A stretch of DNA of 9,071 bases from JAJRAL01 sp050015815 (GCA_050015815.1 JBEKAR010000069.1:1-9071); one strand, 5' to 3'; positions 1-6,122 are shown, counted from the first letter of the stretch. Made by a program: numbers and translations. Notes: generated by a model from the sequence alone, not told the origin.

Positions 1-195
1 CGCTCGCCGTCGGAGGTGGAGCGGCAGGGAGTGAGCCTCGACGAGCAGCGCTACCTGAACGAGGCCGCTAGCTTCCTCTCCTCTGAGCTCGGCTGCGACG
101 TGCTCATCTACAGTGCTGACGACCCGGACGCGCCGGATCCGCACCGGAAGGCTAGGTCGGCTCAGCCGAGACGACCCGCGATCTACGTCGAGTGA
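1..195 (+). CDS. leuS: Leucyl-tRNA synthetase, C-terminal end (partial)
   Basis: This is the last 64 codons of a gene that begins before the window, in frame 1 with a TGA stop at 193-195. The translated tail ends in ..DPHRKARSAQPRRPAIYVE. That matches the end of archaeal/eukaryotic-type leucyl-tRNA synthetases, which close with a DP..KA..A.P..PAIY(I/V)E motif. The enzyme charges tRNA(Leu) with leucine in the cytoplasm; the C-terminal extension contributes to tRNA recognition in the archaeal enzyme (family knowledge). The catalytic and editing domains are outside the window. The call rests on the tail motif alone, but that motif is distinctive. Confidence 0.82.
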   Translation, partial: RSPSEVERQGVSLDEQRYLNEAASFLSSELGCDVLIYSADDPDAPDPHRKARSAQPRRPAIYVE

Positions 196-317
196 ACGTG
201 TCCTTGGGCCAAACCTTTTGACATCCGCCCGTCCGTTACCCCTTGAACCCTGCTGGCAATCTCGATGGGGAGGTTGCTGGAGGGCGTGCTTGGGACTCGT
301 GAGGAGCGACGGACCTG

Positions 318-648
318 GTGTTCAAGAAGATAACCGACGTGGTGGTCAGGCGTCATCGCCTGATAATCGCCATCTGGATAATCCTGCTCCTGCCCGCCGT
401 CTATCTCGCGCCACAGGCGTTGGGGCGGTCCAGTACGAGGAGACCTCGATGGCCGCGTCAAATCTGCCCTCGACCGAGGTCCAGGCGTTCATCAACCAGA
501 AACGATTGTGCCTATCTACCTCGTGCCGGCAATCATCTCGCTCTTGTGGCAAGTGAAACTGGTAGGCCCCAGGAAGGCTGCAGCGCCTCCGCAGGGAGGA
601 GAGGAGGTAGCGGACTTCCATCTAACTTCCTACTCCCATCGCTTGTAG
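318..648 (+). pseudogene. Remnant of an MMPL/RND-type membrane transporter, internally deleted and frameshifted
   Basis: A GTG start at 318 (GAGGAG at 301-306 is a possible ribosome binding site) opens frame 3. It reads MFKKITDVVVRRHRLIIAIW followed by ILLLPAVYLAPQAL, a basic segment plus first membrane helix typical of MMPL/RND exporters. Near the G-run at 422-425 the frame is lost. One added G would give PQALGAVQYEETS and continue in frame 2 as ..NLPSTEVQAFINQ (to about 499), which resembles the start of the extracytoplasmic loop in this family. From about 499 a third frame (frame 1) reads ETIVPIYLVPAIISLLWQV and on to TAG at 646-648, resembling a last membrane helix and cytoplasmic tail. 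MMPL proteins are usually 700-1000 residues, so almost everything between the first and last helices is missing. The 3' end overlaps the convergent ubiX by 19 bases. The N-terminal match is fair; the C-terminal assignment is weaker. Misassembly is an alternative to gene decay. Confidence 0.55.
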
Positions 649-1172
649 AGATTATTCTCGACACCGAGCTGGTCGAGCACCTTGCCGACGACAAAGTCGA
701 TCATGTCGTCCACCGATTCTGGCCTTGGATAGAAGGCCGGCGAGGCGGGCAAGATAGTCACGCCCAGCCTCGCGAGCTTGAGCTCGTTCTCGAGCATTAT
801 CGCGCTGAGCGGCGTCTCTCTCGGGACGAGGATGAGCTTGCGTCCCTCCTTGAGCGCGACCGCGGCCGTCCTGGTGATCAGCGTGTCGGCGATGCCGTTT
901 GCGATCTTCGCCAGCGTGCTCTCGGAGCAGGGGCACACGACCATCGCGTCGAAGACGTTCGAGCCGGACGCGGTCGGCGAGAAGAGGTTCGAGTCATCGT
1001 ACGTCTCGTCGGCGAGAACGCTCATCATGCTCATATCGATTCCCGCTTCCAGCTCGAGAATCTTGCTCGCGGTCGACGAGACTATCAGCACCTTGTCGTG
1101 CGGCAGCGCCTTTAGGAGGCGCACCCCGTAGATCACTCCAGACGAGCCGGAGATGCCGATTATCGTCCTCAC
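630..1172 (-). CDS. ubiX: Flavin prenyltransferase UbiX
   Basis: A 180-residue protein that transfers a dimethylallyl group to reduced FMN to make prenylated FMN, the cofactor of UbiD-type reversible decarboxylases (family knowledge). The N-terminus has the flavin-binding motif GISGSSGVIYG (6-16). The conserved core follows: CPCSESTLAKIANGIADTL (80-98), LKEGRKLILVPRETPLS (107-123) and PASPAFYPRP (142-151). A terminal RW (178-179) is also typical. Length is normal for the family (about 180-200). The start chosen is GTG at 1172: family similarity begins there, and a TATA box (revcomp GGTTAAATACC) lies about 27 bases upstream, so the mRNA is probably leaderless. A longer reading from 1304 adds 44 unrelated residues and crosses that promoter. 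The usual RAAD motif reads RTAA (101-104). No ubiD is visible nearby. Confidence 0.93.
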   Translation of the reverse strand: MRTIIGISGSSGVIYGVRLLKALPHDKVLIVSSTASKILELEAGIDMSMMSVLADETYDDSNLFSPTASGSNVFDAMVVCPCSESTLAKIANGIADTLITRTAAVALKEGRKLILVPRETPLSAIMLENELKLARLGVTILPASPAFYPRPESVDDMIDFVVGKVLDQLGVENNLYKRWE

Positions 1173-1193
1173 GGTACCGGAGATTCTACCCGT

Positions 1194-1204
1194 GGTATTT
1201 AACC
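1194..1204 (-). promoter_or_regulatory. TATA-box promoter of ubiX
   Basis: On the minus strand the sequence reads GGTTAAATACC, an archaeal TATA-like element. It is centred about 27 bases upstream of the GTG at 1172, which predicts transcription starting at or next to the start codon. No Shine-Dalgarno motif precedes that GTG, consistent with a leaderless mRNA. Confidence 0.65.
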
Positions 1205-1301
1205 CCGTCCCGCGTTCTTTCCCCAGTCCCCTAGAGCTCAAGACCGGTCGGACGGGGTCCTTCGACGCACCCGCCAGCGCGGCCGGCAAGCGTGCGCAAC
1301 A

Positions 1302-1310
1302 CATATATAA
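1302..1310 (+). promoter_or_regulatory. TATA-box promoter of the rps19e operon
   Basis: CATATATAA, flanked by ACA and TGGG, is a strong archaeal TATA box in otherwise GC-rich sequence. Transcription would start near 1332-1336, leaving a leader of about 45-50 bases before the rps19e ATG at 1382. The leader holds a hairpin (1344-1367) and an AGAGGT ribosome binding site (1368-1373). Confidence 0.7.
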
Positions 1311-1343
1311 TGGGACCTAGTTAAGCGGCCTGAGTCGTCCGAC

Positions 1344-1367
1344 GATTGAGAAGAGTTACGCTCAATC
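1344..1367 (+). promoter_or_regulatory. Hairpin in the rps19e leader
   Basis: GATTGAG (1344-1350) and CTCAATC (1361-1367) form a perfect 7-bp inverted repeat with a 10-base loop. It lies about 10 bases after the predicted transcription start and directly abuts the ribosome binding site AGAGGT (1368-1373). It could be an mRNA structure or a DNA dyad bound by a regulator. Function is inferred from position only. Confidence 0.45.
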
Positions 1368-1381
1368 AGAGGTAGGTCAGA

Positions 1382-1810
1382 ATGGTTACTGCATACGACG
1401 TTCCCGCGGACAAGCTGATAGCGATGACTGCAGCGAAGCTGCGGGAGATCGACACGATAAAGCCGCCAGAGTGGGCTGAGTTCGTGCGAACTGGAAGACA
1501 CACTGAAAAGGCCCCGGTCCAGAAGGACTGGTGGTACACGCGCGCCGCATCGATCCTGAGGAAGGTATACATGCTCGGACCGATCGGGACCTCTCGCCTC
1601 GCCGAGGAGTACGGCGGCTTCGCCGATCGTGGCTCCAGGCCGAACAGGGCGGTCAAGGGGTCGCGCAACATCGCCCGCAAGTGCATCATGCAGCTGGAGG
1701 CCAGTGGGCTCGTCGCGAAGAACAAGAACAAGGGACGCGTCATCACCGCCAAGGGACAGAAGATGCTCGACGGATTGGCGAAGGAGATCACCGTCCCGGA
1801 GAAGAAGTGA
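1382..1810 (+). CDS. rps19e: Small-subunit ribosomal protein eS19
   Basis: A 142-residue protein of the archaeal/eukaryotic eS19 family, part of the small ribosomal subunit head. Recognisable family features are the N-terminal Y.VPADKLI (5-13), KPPEWAEFVRTGRHTEKAP (27-45), the tryptophan-rich DWWYTRAASILRK (49-61), GPIG..RL...YGG (66-79), RGSRPNRAVKGSRNIARK (83-100) and a basic winged-helix tail LEASGLVAKNKNKGR. Length matches archaeal homologues. The ATG at 1382 is preceded by AGAGGT at 8-base spacing. It is first in a five-gene operon; its stop is followed 5 bases later by the next start codon, suggesting translational coupling. Confidence 0.96.
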   Translation: MVTAYDVPADKLIAMTAAKLREIDTIKPPEWAEFVRTGRHTEKAPVQKDWWYTRAASILRKVYMLGPIGTSRLAEEYGGFADRGSRPNRAVKGSRNIARKCIMQLEASGLVAKNKNKGRVITAKGQKMLDGLAKEITVPEKK

Positions 1811-1815
1811 GGCGG

Positions 1816-2148
1816 ATGGCGGAGGACAACGAGCTGGACGAACTCAGGCGTCGACGCATGTCAGACTTGCAGCGCCAACAGGAGCAGCAGGCCGTGGTGG
1901 CGGAACGCCAACATGAGATAGACCAGCAGAAGCAGGCGATCATGCGCCAGATACTCACGCCCGAGGCGAGGGACCGGTTGGCCACTCTGAAGATGGCCTA
2001 CCCGGACGTCGCCCGGTCGGTCGAGGACCAGCTCATCGCGCTCGTCCAGGCTGGCAGGATAAACCAGCAGGTGGATGACGCGACGCTCAAGGCGATTCTC
2101 CGCAAGGTAGCCCCCCAGAAGAGAGAGATCACAATAGAGAGGAAGTGA
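1816..2148 (+). CDS. PDCD5-family (TFAR19-like) DNA-binding protein
   Basis: A 110-residue protein of the archaeal PDCD5/TFAR19 family. The N-terminal helix is charged and glutamine-rich (MAEDNELDELRRRRMSDLQ, then QQEQQ). The conserved three-helix bundle follows: QKQAIMRQILTPEARDRL (38-55), LKMAYPDVARSVEDQLIAL (58-76), AGRINQQVDD (79-88) and LKAILRKVAPQKREITI (91-107). Archaeal members bind DNA in vitro and are conserved beside rps19e; the cellular role is unclear (family knowledge). The ATG at 1816 lies 5 bases after the rps19e stop, with GAGGCGG just before it. This start matches the usual N-terminus of the family; the same frame stays open upstream to 1531, inside rps19e, and that extension is not real. 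Confidence 0.93.
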   Translation: MAEDNELDELRRRRMSDLQRQQEQQAVVAERQHEIDQQKQAIMRQILTPEARDRLATLKMAYPDVARSVEDQLIALVQAGRINQQVDDATLKAILRKVAPQKREITIERK

Positions 2149-2153
2149 TTTTC

Positions 2154-2309
2154 ATGACGAGAAACAAGCCCACGGCGATGAAGTCGCGATTGCTGCACAA
2201 GGAGAAGCAGAACCGCAGGGTGCCGGCATGGGTGATGATGAGGACAAACCGCACGTTCACCCGCCACCCCAAGCGCAGGACGTGGCGCCAGAACAAGCTG
2301 AAGGAGTGA
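2154..2309 (+). CDS. rpl39e: Large-subunit ribosomal protein eL39
   Basis: A very small, highly basic protein of 51 residues, the usual size for eL39, a component of the ribosomal exit tunnel wall. Family hallmarks are KSRLLHKEKQNRRVPAWVM (10-28), followed by MRTNRTFTRHPKRRTWRQNK (29-48). The last part matches the conserved TNR...HPKRR.WR..KLK ending. The ATG at 2154 starts 5 bases after the stop of the PDCD5-like gene, and GAGAGGA about 11 bases upstream can serve as the ribosome binding site. It is the third gene of the operon. Confidence 0.95.
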   Translation: MTRNKPTAMKSRLLHKEKQNRRVPAWVMMRTNRTFTRHPKRRTWRQNKLKE

Positions 2310-2313
2310 TCGC

Positions 2314-2589
2314 ATGGCCGATGAAGAGAAGAACGAAGAGCAGATCATGACGATACCCCTCCTGACCACGAAGGCCTCGCCCCGTTCGAAGAAGTCGAAG
2401 AAGGCGATGATCGAGGTCCGGGATTACATCTCGAAGCACATGAAGGCCAAGCCGGAGGACGTCTGGATCGACCAGAAGGTCAACGAGTTGGTCTGGGCCA
2501 GAGGCATCCAAAAACCCCCCGCCCGAGTGAGGGTGAAGGCAGTCAAGTTCGAAGACGGACTGGTCGAGGTCTCCCTGCCGGAAGAGTGA
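2314..2589 (+). CDS. rpl31e: Large-subunit ribosomal protein eL31
   Basis: A 91-residue archaeal eL31. After a short acidic N-terminus the sequence MTIPLLTTK (12-20) corresponds to the family's (Y/I).IPL....... start. KKAMIEVRDYISKHMKAKPE (29-48) and WIDQKVNELVWARGIQKPPA (51-70) match the conserved A...IR.....H.K.....I...VN...W.RG...PP.R motif. The protein sits near the exit of the large-subunit tunnel. A strong ribosome binding site (GGAGTGAT, 2303-2310) overlaps the eL39 stop, so the two genes are probably translationally coupled. Confidence 0.95.
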   Translation: MADEEKNEEQIMTIPLLTTKASPRSKKSKKAMIEVRDYISKHMKAKPEDVWIDQKVNELVWARGIQKPPARVRVKAVKFEDGLVEVSLPEE

Positions 2590-2604
2590 GCGGGCAGTCA
2601 GCCT

Positions 2605-3264
2605 ATGTTACGCCTGTCCCAATACCTCGGCAACCCTTACCTGGGAGTGCACTGCGCCGCGAACGACGACTACGCCTTCGTCCCGCGCGATGCGCCTCAA
2701 GCCCTTGTAACCGACCTCGAGGAGGTGCTCGGGGTCAGGGTCGAGAAGTGCACCCTGGGAGGAACGAACCTGATCGGCACTCTGCTGTCGCTGAACTCGT
2801 ACGGGGCGGTCGTGACCAATATGGCCACGAACACCGAGGTCGAATTCCTCTCACGTTTTCTTCCGGTCTACCGGATACACGACAAGATCAACGCCTCGGG
2901 CAACAACATCCTGGTGAACGACGAAGGGGCGCTGGCGAATCCGGACCTAGGGTCGAAGGCGCTGCAGGCGATCGAGGAGACGCTGCAGGTCAGGGCCGGC
3001 CAGGGGGCCATAGCGGAGCACAAGACAGTCGGTTCGGCATGCATCGTCACGAACAAGGGAGCGTTATGCCATCCGTCGACCACCCCATCCGAGATGGAGA
3101 TGATCCGCAACATCTTCCGGGTCCCGGCGGCGATCGGAACGCTCAACTACGGGGCACCGCTCGTCGGAGCGTGCATGGTCGCCAACTCCAGAGGGGGCGT
3201 CGTCGGGTACAAGAGCACGCCGATTGAGCTCGGTCGTGCCGAGGATGCGCTCGGCCTGATCTGA
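2605..3264 (+). CDS. eif6: Translation initiation factor aIF6
   Basis: A 219-residue aIF6. It binds the large ribosomal subunit and prevents premature joining with the small subunit (family knowledge). The fold is a five-fold pseudo-symmetric repeat (pentein). Visible repeat-like segments are GNPYLGVHCAANDDYAFVP (9-27), GTNLIGTLLSLNSYGAVVTN (53-72), NNILVNDEGALANPDL (100-115), TVGSACIVTNKGALCHP (141-157) and GTLNYGAPLVGACMVANSRG (178-197). Length is within the archaeal range. The gene starts 15 bases after the rpl31e stop without a clear ribosome binding site. It is the last gene of the operon here; rpl18a/LX, prefoldin alpha and ftsY, which often follow in archaea, are absent. Its stop is only 9 bases from the stop of the convergent hydrolase. 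Confidence 0.95.
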   Translation: MLRLSQYLGNPYLGVHCAANDDYAFVPRDAPQALVTDLEEVLGVRVEKCTLGGTNLIGTLLSLNSYGAVVTNMATNTEVEFLSRFLPVYRIHDKINASGNNILVNDEGALANPDLGSKALQAIEETLQVRAGQGAIAEHKTVGSACIVTNKGALCHPSTTPSEMEMIRNIFRVPAAIGTLNYGAPLVGACMVANSRGGVVGYKSTPIELGRAEDALGLI

Positions 3265-3276
3265 TCATCGTGATCA
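3262..3276. repeat. Paired TGATCA palindromes spanning two convergent stop codons
   Basis: TGATCA-TCG-TGATCA at 3262-3276. The first TGA is the aIF6 stop on the plus strand; the last TCA is the TGA stop of the hydrolase on the minus strand. The two identical palindromes can pair as a 6-bp hairpin with a 3-base loop on either strand. No T-rich tract follows, so a terminator role is only a possibility, and chance is likely. Confidence 0.4.
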
Positions 3277-3909
3277 AGGCGAGAAGATCCAATACTCCGT
3301 TTCCAGCGGAATGTCCCCTGGCTGGACCTCGACCTCGTTTCCGACCCTCAGGACCTTCCGCTCGGGCAGCCCGTTCAAGAAGCAGTCCAGCGTCTGTATC
3401 GAGAGCGAAAGGCCGCCGTAGCGGAAGTGCATAGGAACAGCGACCTTCGGCGCTATCTTCTGGATGACGCGCTTCGCTCCGTTCCCGTCCAGGGTGAAGA
3501 CGCCCCCCACCGGAATGAACAGGAAGTCGACTTCGCCGATAGCCTGGACCTGATGGTCGCTCAGCTCGTGTCCCAGGTCGCCACAATGGCAGAATGTTAT
3601 TCCGTCCATCTCGAACTTGAAGATCGTCACCGCGCCCCTCTTCTCACCCTCCGAGCCGTCGTGGAACGCGGGCAGACCGAGGACCCTCACCCCACGAACC
3701 TCCTTCTTTCCCGGCTCCTTGAGCGTGACGAAATCACCCTTGATCGCTCTGGCACAGTTGTGATCAAAATGATCATGCGAGATCAGGACGATGTCGGCTC
3801 GCGCCACTGGCGCCTTGATGCCGAGGGACTTCCCGTCGTGAGGGTCGACCACGACCGTCGAGCGACCCTCAATCTCGAAACAGGAATGTCCATGCCAGAC
3901 TATCTTCAT
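3274..3909 (-). CDS. MBL-fold metal-dependent hydrolase, UPF0173 type
   Basis: A 211-residue metallo-beta-lactamase-fold protein of the UPF0173/YtkL-like type. It begins with the characteristic MKIVWHGHSCFEIEG (HGHS at 6-9). Metal-ligand motifs are in the expected order: SHDHFDHN (44-51; His45, His47, Asp49, His50), AFHDG with His83, HCGDLGH with Asp111 and His114, and PMHFRYG with His161. All key residues are present, so an active binuclear metal hydrolase is likely. The substrate of this subfamily is not established. The ATG at 3909 is preceded by GAGGG (3917-3921 on the complementary strand) at 7-base spacing. It lies 14 bases after the zinc-ribbon gene's stop, so the two form an operon. 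No signal peptide is seen; it is probably cytoplasmic. Confidence 0.9.
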   Translation of the reverse strand: MKIVWHGHSCFEIEGRSTVVVDPHDGKSLGIKAPVARADIVLISHDHFDHNCARAIKGDFVTLKEPGKKEVRGVRVLGLPAFHDGSEGEKRGAVTIFKFEMDGITFCHCGDLGHELSDHQVQAIGEVDFLFIPVGGVFTLDGNGAKRVIQKIAPKVAVPMHFRYGGLSLSIQTLDCFLNGLPERKVLRVGNEVEVQPGDIPLETEYWIFSP

Positions 3910-3923
3910 ATTGATTCCCTCAT

Positions 3924-4775
3924 CTATGTTTGGTCGAAGCGGACCCCGCAGTTCGGGCAGGAATCCACGCTTTGGCCGACGAGCTCGTTGCAGTTGGGGC
4001 AGATCACGACCTCGTTGGAAGCGGAGGCCTCGCCTCCGATCATCCGCTCTTCTCCGGACATTCCTTTCGCCCTGCGACTATAAAACCAGTTCGCGCCTAG
4101 CGTGAAAACGAGCGCGCCGAATATCACCAGCCCCCATCCGAGGTACAGGCCAATGGCCGTGTTCGAATAGGCGACTAGGGCGATTGCGTAAACGACCACC
4201 CCTCCTCCCATTAGCCCGGCAGGCATGCCGAGGCCGTCACGGGTTGAGAGGGCAAGCGCCTTCTCGGACCTCTCTTCGATCAGCTGGTCGGGCCGAAGAT
4301 CATTGACTGGGCTCTCGGTCACCGCGACTCCGATCTCGATGTCCGCGGGCGATGGTGCAGGCCCGGGCGTCGGCCCTCCTATCATCGTGTCGACGAATAC
4401 CTTCACCTCGTGGCTCTCAGCAGGTGCCATCTCGGCCTCGAGGCGGTGCTCCGAGGACCACCTCCTGCCCTCCGATCTGAGTTCTGCGTCAGCTTCTATC
4501 GTCGCTATCTCGTCGACGGTCGGGACCGGCTTCGGCGAAGGCGGCGTGGCCTCTCTCGGACCCCGCACGATGGTAGACTCTATCTTCCTGGAGAGTTCGT
4601 CGTCGAGAACGACCGAGTCCACGTCGCGGTTGAGCCGGTCCAGTACCTTGACATGAGAGCTCCATTCTTCGGAGGCCTCATGGAACTCCCAGCCGCAGAA
4701 GTCGCACTGGACTGCGGCCAGTTTGTTCCTCAGCCCGCACCTTGGGCACTCCTTGAACCCGGACTTTCTCTCCAT
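3924..4775 (-). CDS. Membrane protein with zinc ribbons at both ends
   Basis: Not a gene I can name. The 283-residue protein has an N-terminal CxxC...CxxC zinc ribbon (Cys10, 13, 24, 27). A long acidic, proline-rich and probably disordered stretch follows (about 45-180). Two predicted membrane helices lie at about 187-203 and 207-231 (VVVYAIALVAYSNTAIGLYL, then WGLVIFGALVFTLGANWFY), followed by a basic SRRAK. A second zinc ribbon ends the protein, CPNC..14..CPNC style (Cys259, 262, 273, 276). Both ribbons may be on the cytoplasmic side, with the helices forming a hairpin (inference). The start at 4775 puts the ATG just before the first ribbon, and a TATA-like ATTATTATT lies about 26-34 bases upstream. 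The reading frame is open to 4892, but the extra 39 residues have no family character. It heads an operon with the UPF0173 hydrolase. Confidence 0.75.
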   Translation of the reverse strand: MERKSGFKECPRCGLRNKLAAVQCDFCGWEFHEASEEWSSHVKVLDRLNRDVDSVVLDDELSRKIESTIVRGPREATPPSPKPVPTVDEIATIEADAELRSEGRRWSSEHRLEAEMAPAESHEVKVFVDTMIGGPTPGPAPSPADIEIGVAVTESPVNDLRPDQLIEERSEKALALSTRDGLGMPAGLMGGGVVVYAIALVAYSNTAIGLYLGWGLVIFGALVFTLGANWFYSRRAKGMSGEERMIGGEASASNEVVICPNCNELVGQSVDSCPNCGVRFDQT

Positions 4776-4799
4776 CCAAGTGCCAAGAACCCCTATGCC

Positions 4800-4811
4800 C
4801 AATAATAATGC
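4800..4811 (-). promoter_or_regulatory. Probable TATA promoter of the zinc-ribbon gene
   Basis: The minus strand reads GCATTATTATTG, an AT-rich element in GC-rich surroundings centred about 30 bases upstream of the ATG at 4775. No Shine-Dalgarno motif is evident before that ATG, so a leaderless or near-leaderless transcript is inferred. Confidence 0.45.
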
Positions 4812-4930
4812 TTGTTCTTCAATGGCGAGCGCCTGACACCCAGCCCGGGTGATTATGAGTGAATGACCGCGATCCCGCACCCAGCCGAACATGTCGCCTT
4901 ACGACGGGGCTAATCGCGAATCCCGTGAAA

Positions 4931-4942
4931 AGGTTAAAATAA
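4931..4942 (+). promoter_or_regulatory. TATA-box promoter of the DUF373-mptE operon
   Basis: AGGTTAAAATAA, preceded by AAA, is a good archaeal BRE/TATA combination. It is centred about 29 bases upstream of the ATG at 4967, predicting an mRNA that starts at or within a few bases of the start codon. The AAGGTGATT at 4941-4949 resembles a Shine-Dalgarno sequence but is too far from the ATG to act as one. Confidence 0.65.
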
Positions 4943-4966
4943 GGTGATTCTGGATAGAGATTACGA

Positions 4967-6115
4967 ATGAAAGTATTGGTCCTCAGCGTCGATCGCGATG
5001 ACGACTTCGGGTCAAAGGCCGGCCTGAACAGCCCGTTCATCGGAAGACAGGAGAACATGGACGCCGCGCTAGCGCTCGGGGTGAAGGACCCTGAGGACTC
5101 GGACATCAACACGATCCTCGCGGCGATCAGCATCTACGAGGAGATGGTCAAGAAGGGCGTCGACGCGGAGATCGCGACGATATGCGGCGATGTCAAGGTC
5201 GGCTATGAGAGCGACCTCGCGCTCGCGACCCAGCTCGAGAACGTACTCGAGATGGTCAAACCCGACCGCGTGGTGCTCGTCAGCGACGGGGCGGAAGACG
5301 AGTACATCTTCCCCATGGTCTCGTCGAGGGTCAAGGTCGACTCGGTCAGACGGGTGTTCGTGAAGCAGGCGCCTACCGTCGAGGGCACCTACTACATCAT
5401 CACGAAGATGATGAAGGACGACAAGATCAGGAAGCGCGTCCTGCCTCCGATCGGCCTCGTCTTCCTAGTACTAGGTCTGTTCGCCGTATTCCCCAAAATA
5501 CTGCAATACATGGAAACGCCCAACTTTGGCATCATCTCGGAGATGGGCCTTGGAGTAATCGCGATAGTCATCGGCCTGTACTTGATATTCTACGCCTACC
5601 GCGTGGGGGAGAAGGTCAGTCATGGGTTCGTCCGCGCCGGCCGGGCCGTCCGTTCTGGCTCTCTGATGATACCTTTCGCGGTCACATCGCTAATCCTGAT
5701 CATCGGCGGGATCACCAACGGTCTGGACGCGGCGAGCAGCGCGCAGACGGACGATTTCACTCTCCAAGCGCTCCTCTTCATGGGCGCGGCGCTTTGGATG
5801 TGGATGTTCGCAGGCGTCTCGTATACCGCAGGCAGGCTGATCAGCCAGTACATCCACAACGGGAAGGTCCAGTGGACCTACATCGTGCTCACGCTATCGG
5901 TGCTCGCGATCGCGTTCATCGGTCAGGGGGCGATTGACGCGACGATGTACTTCCTCAACTTCCACCACTACAATGAGGTCTTCATCATCCTGGAGATCTT
6001 GTCAGGCTTCCTGTTGGCTGCGTTCGGAGGGCTGCTCAACCTCACTCTGAGGAGACAGGCGGTCGGAACGACGTCCGAGGTCGAGGCCCCCGAGGCGCTG
6101 GAAACGCCGGACTAG
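4967..6115 (+). CDS. DUF373 family membrane protein
   Basis: A 382-residue archaeal DUF373 protein of unknown function. The N-terminal soluble domain (about 1-155) carries the family signatures MKVLVLSVDRDDDFGSKAG (1-19), PFIGRQEN (23-30), the LGVKDPEDSDINTI stretch (37-50) and VVLVSDGAEDEYIFPMVSSR (102-121). It resembles a Rossmann-like or phosphatase-like alpha/beta domain with many acidic, possibly metal-binding residues (inference). About six membrane helices follow at roughly 159-180, 188-211, 232-252, 266-288, 303-325 and 337-360, with a short acidic C-terminal tail. The start is supported by the conserved N-terminus and by a TATA box about 29 bases upstream. It is divergent from the zinc-ribbon gene and co-transcribed with mptE, whose start lies 7 bases beyond its stop. 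Confidence 0.92.
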   Translation: MKVLVLSVDRDDDFGSKAGLNSPFIGRQENMDAALALGVKDPEDSDINTILAAISIYEEMVKKGVDAEIATICGDVKVGYESDLALATQLENVLEMVKPDRVVLVSDGAEDEYIFPMVSSRVKVDSVRRVFVKQAPTVEGTYYIITKMMKDDKIRKRVLPPIGLVFLVLGLFAVFPKILQYMETPNFGIISEMGLGVIAIVIGLYLIFYAYRVGEKVSHGFVRAGRAVRSGSLMIPFAVTSLILIIGGITNGLDAASSAQTDDFTLQALLFMGAALWMWMFAGVSYTAGRLISQYIHNGKVQWTYIVLTLSVLAIAFIGQGAIDATMYFLNFHHYNEVFIILEILSGFLLAAFGGLLNLTLRRQAVGTTSEVEAPEALETPD

Positions 6116-6122
6116 GTGGAGC

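Noticed and set aside
196..317. Possible promoter (AAACCTTTTG) between leuS and the MMPL remnant
   Set aside because: The element is a poor TATA match and is about 100 bases from the GTG start, so I do not call it.
318..1115. A 265-codon plus-strand frame beginning at the MMPL-like start and crossing ubiX
   Set aside because: After the first 35 or so residues it is arginine-rich, out-of-frame sequence antisense to ubiX, whose protein is clearly conserved.
1173..1304. Upstream extension of ubiX to an ATG at 1304
   Set aside because: The added 44 residues lack family similarity and span the TATA box that predicts a leaderless start at 1172.
1531..1815. Upstream extension of the PDCD5-like frame
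   Set aside because: It lies inside rps19e in another frame and reads as low-complexity basic sequence; the family N-terminus begins at 1816.
2586..3227. 213-codon plus-strand frame overlapping aIF6
   Set aside because: It is a frame shadow of aIF6, rich in Arg, Gly and Pro with no recognisable motifs.
3427..4083. 218-codon plus-strand frame antisense to the MBL hydrolase
   Set aside because: The opposite strand encodes a complete MBL-fold protein with all metal ligands; this frame has no domain.
4776..4892. Longer N-terminus for the zinc-ribbon protein
   Set aside because: The extra 39 residues show no domain and cross a likely TATA element; the ATG at 4775 sits just before the first zinc ribbon.
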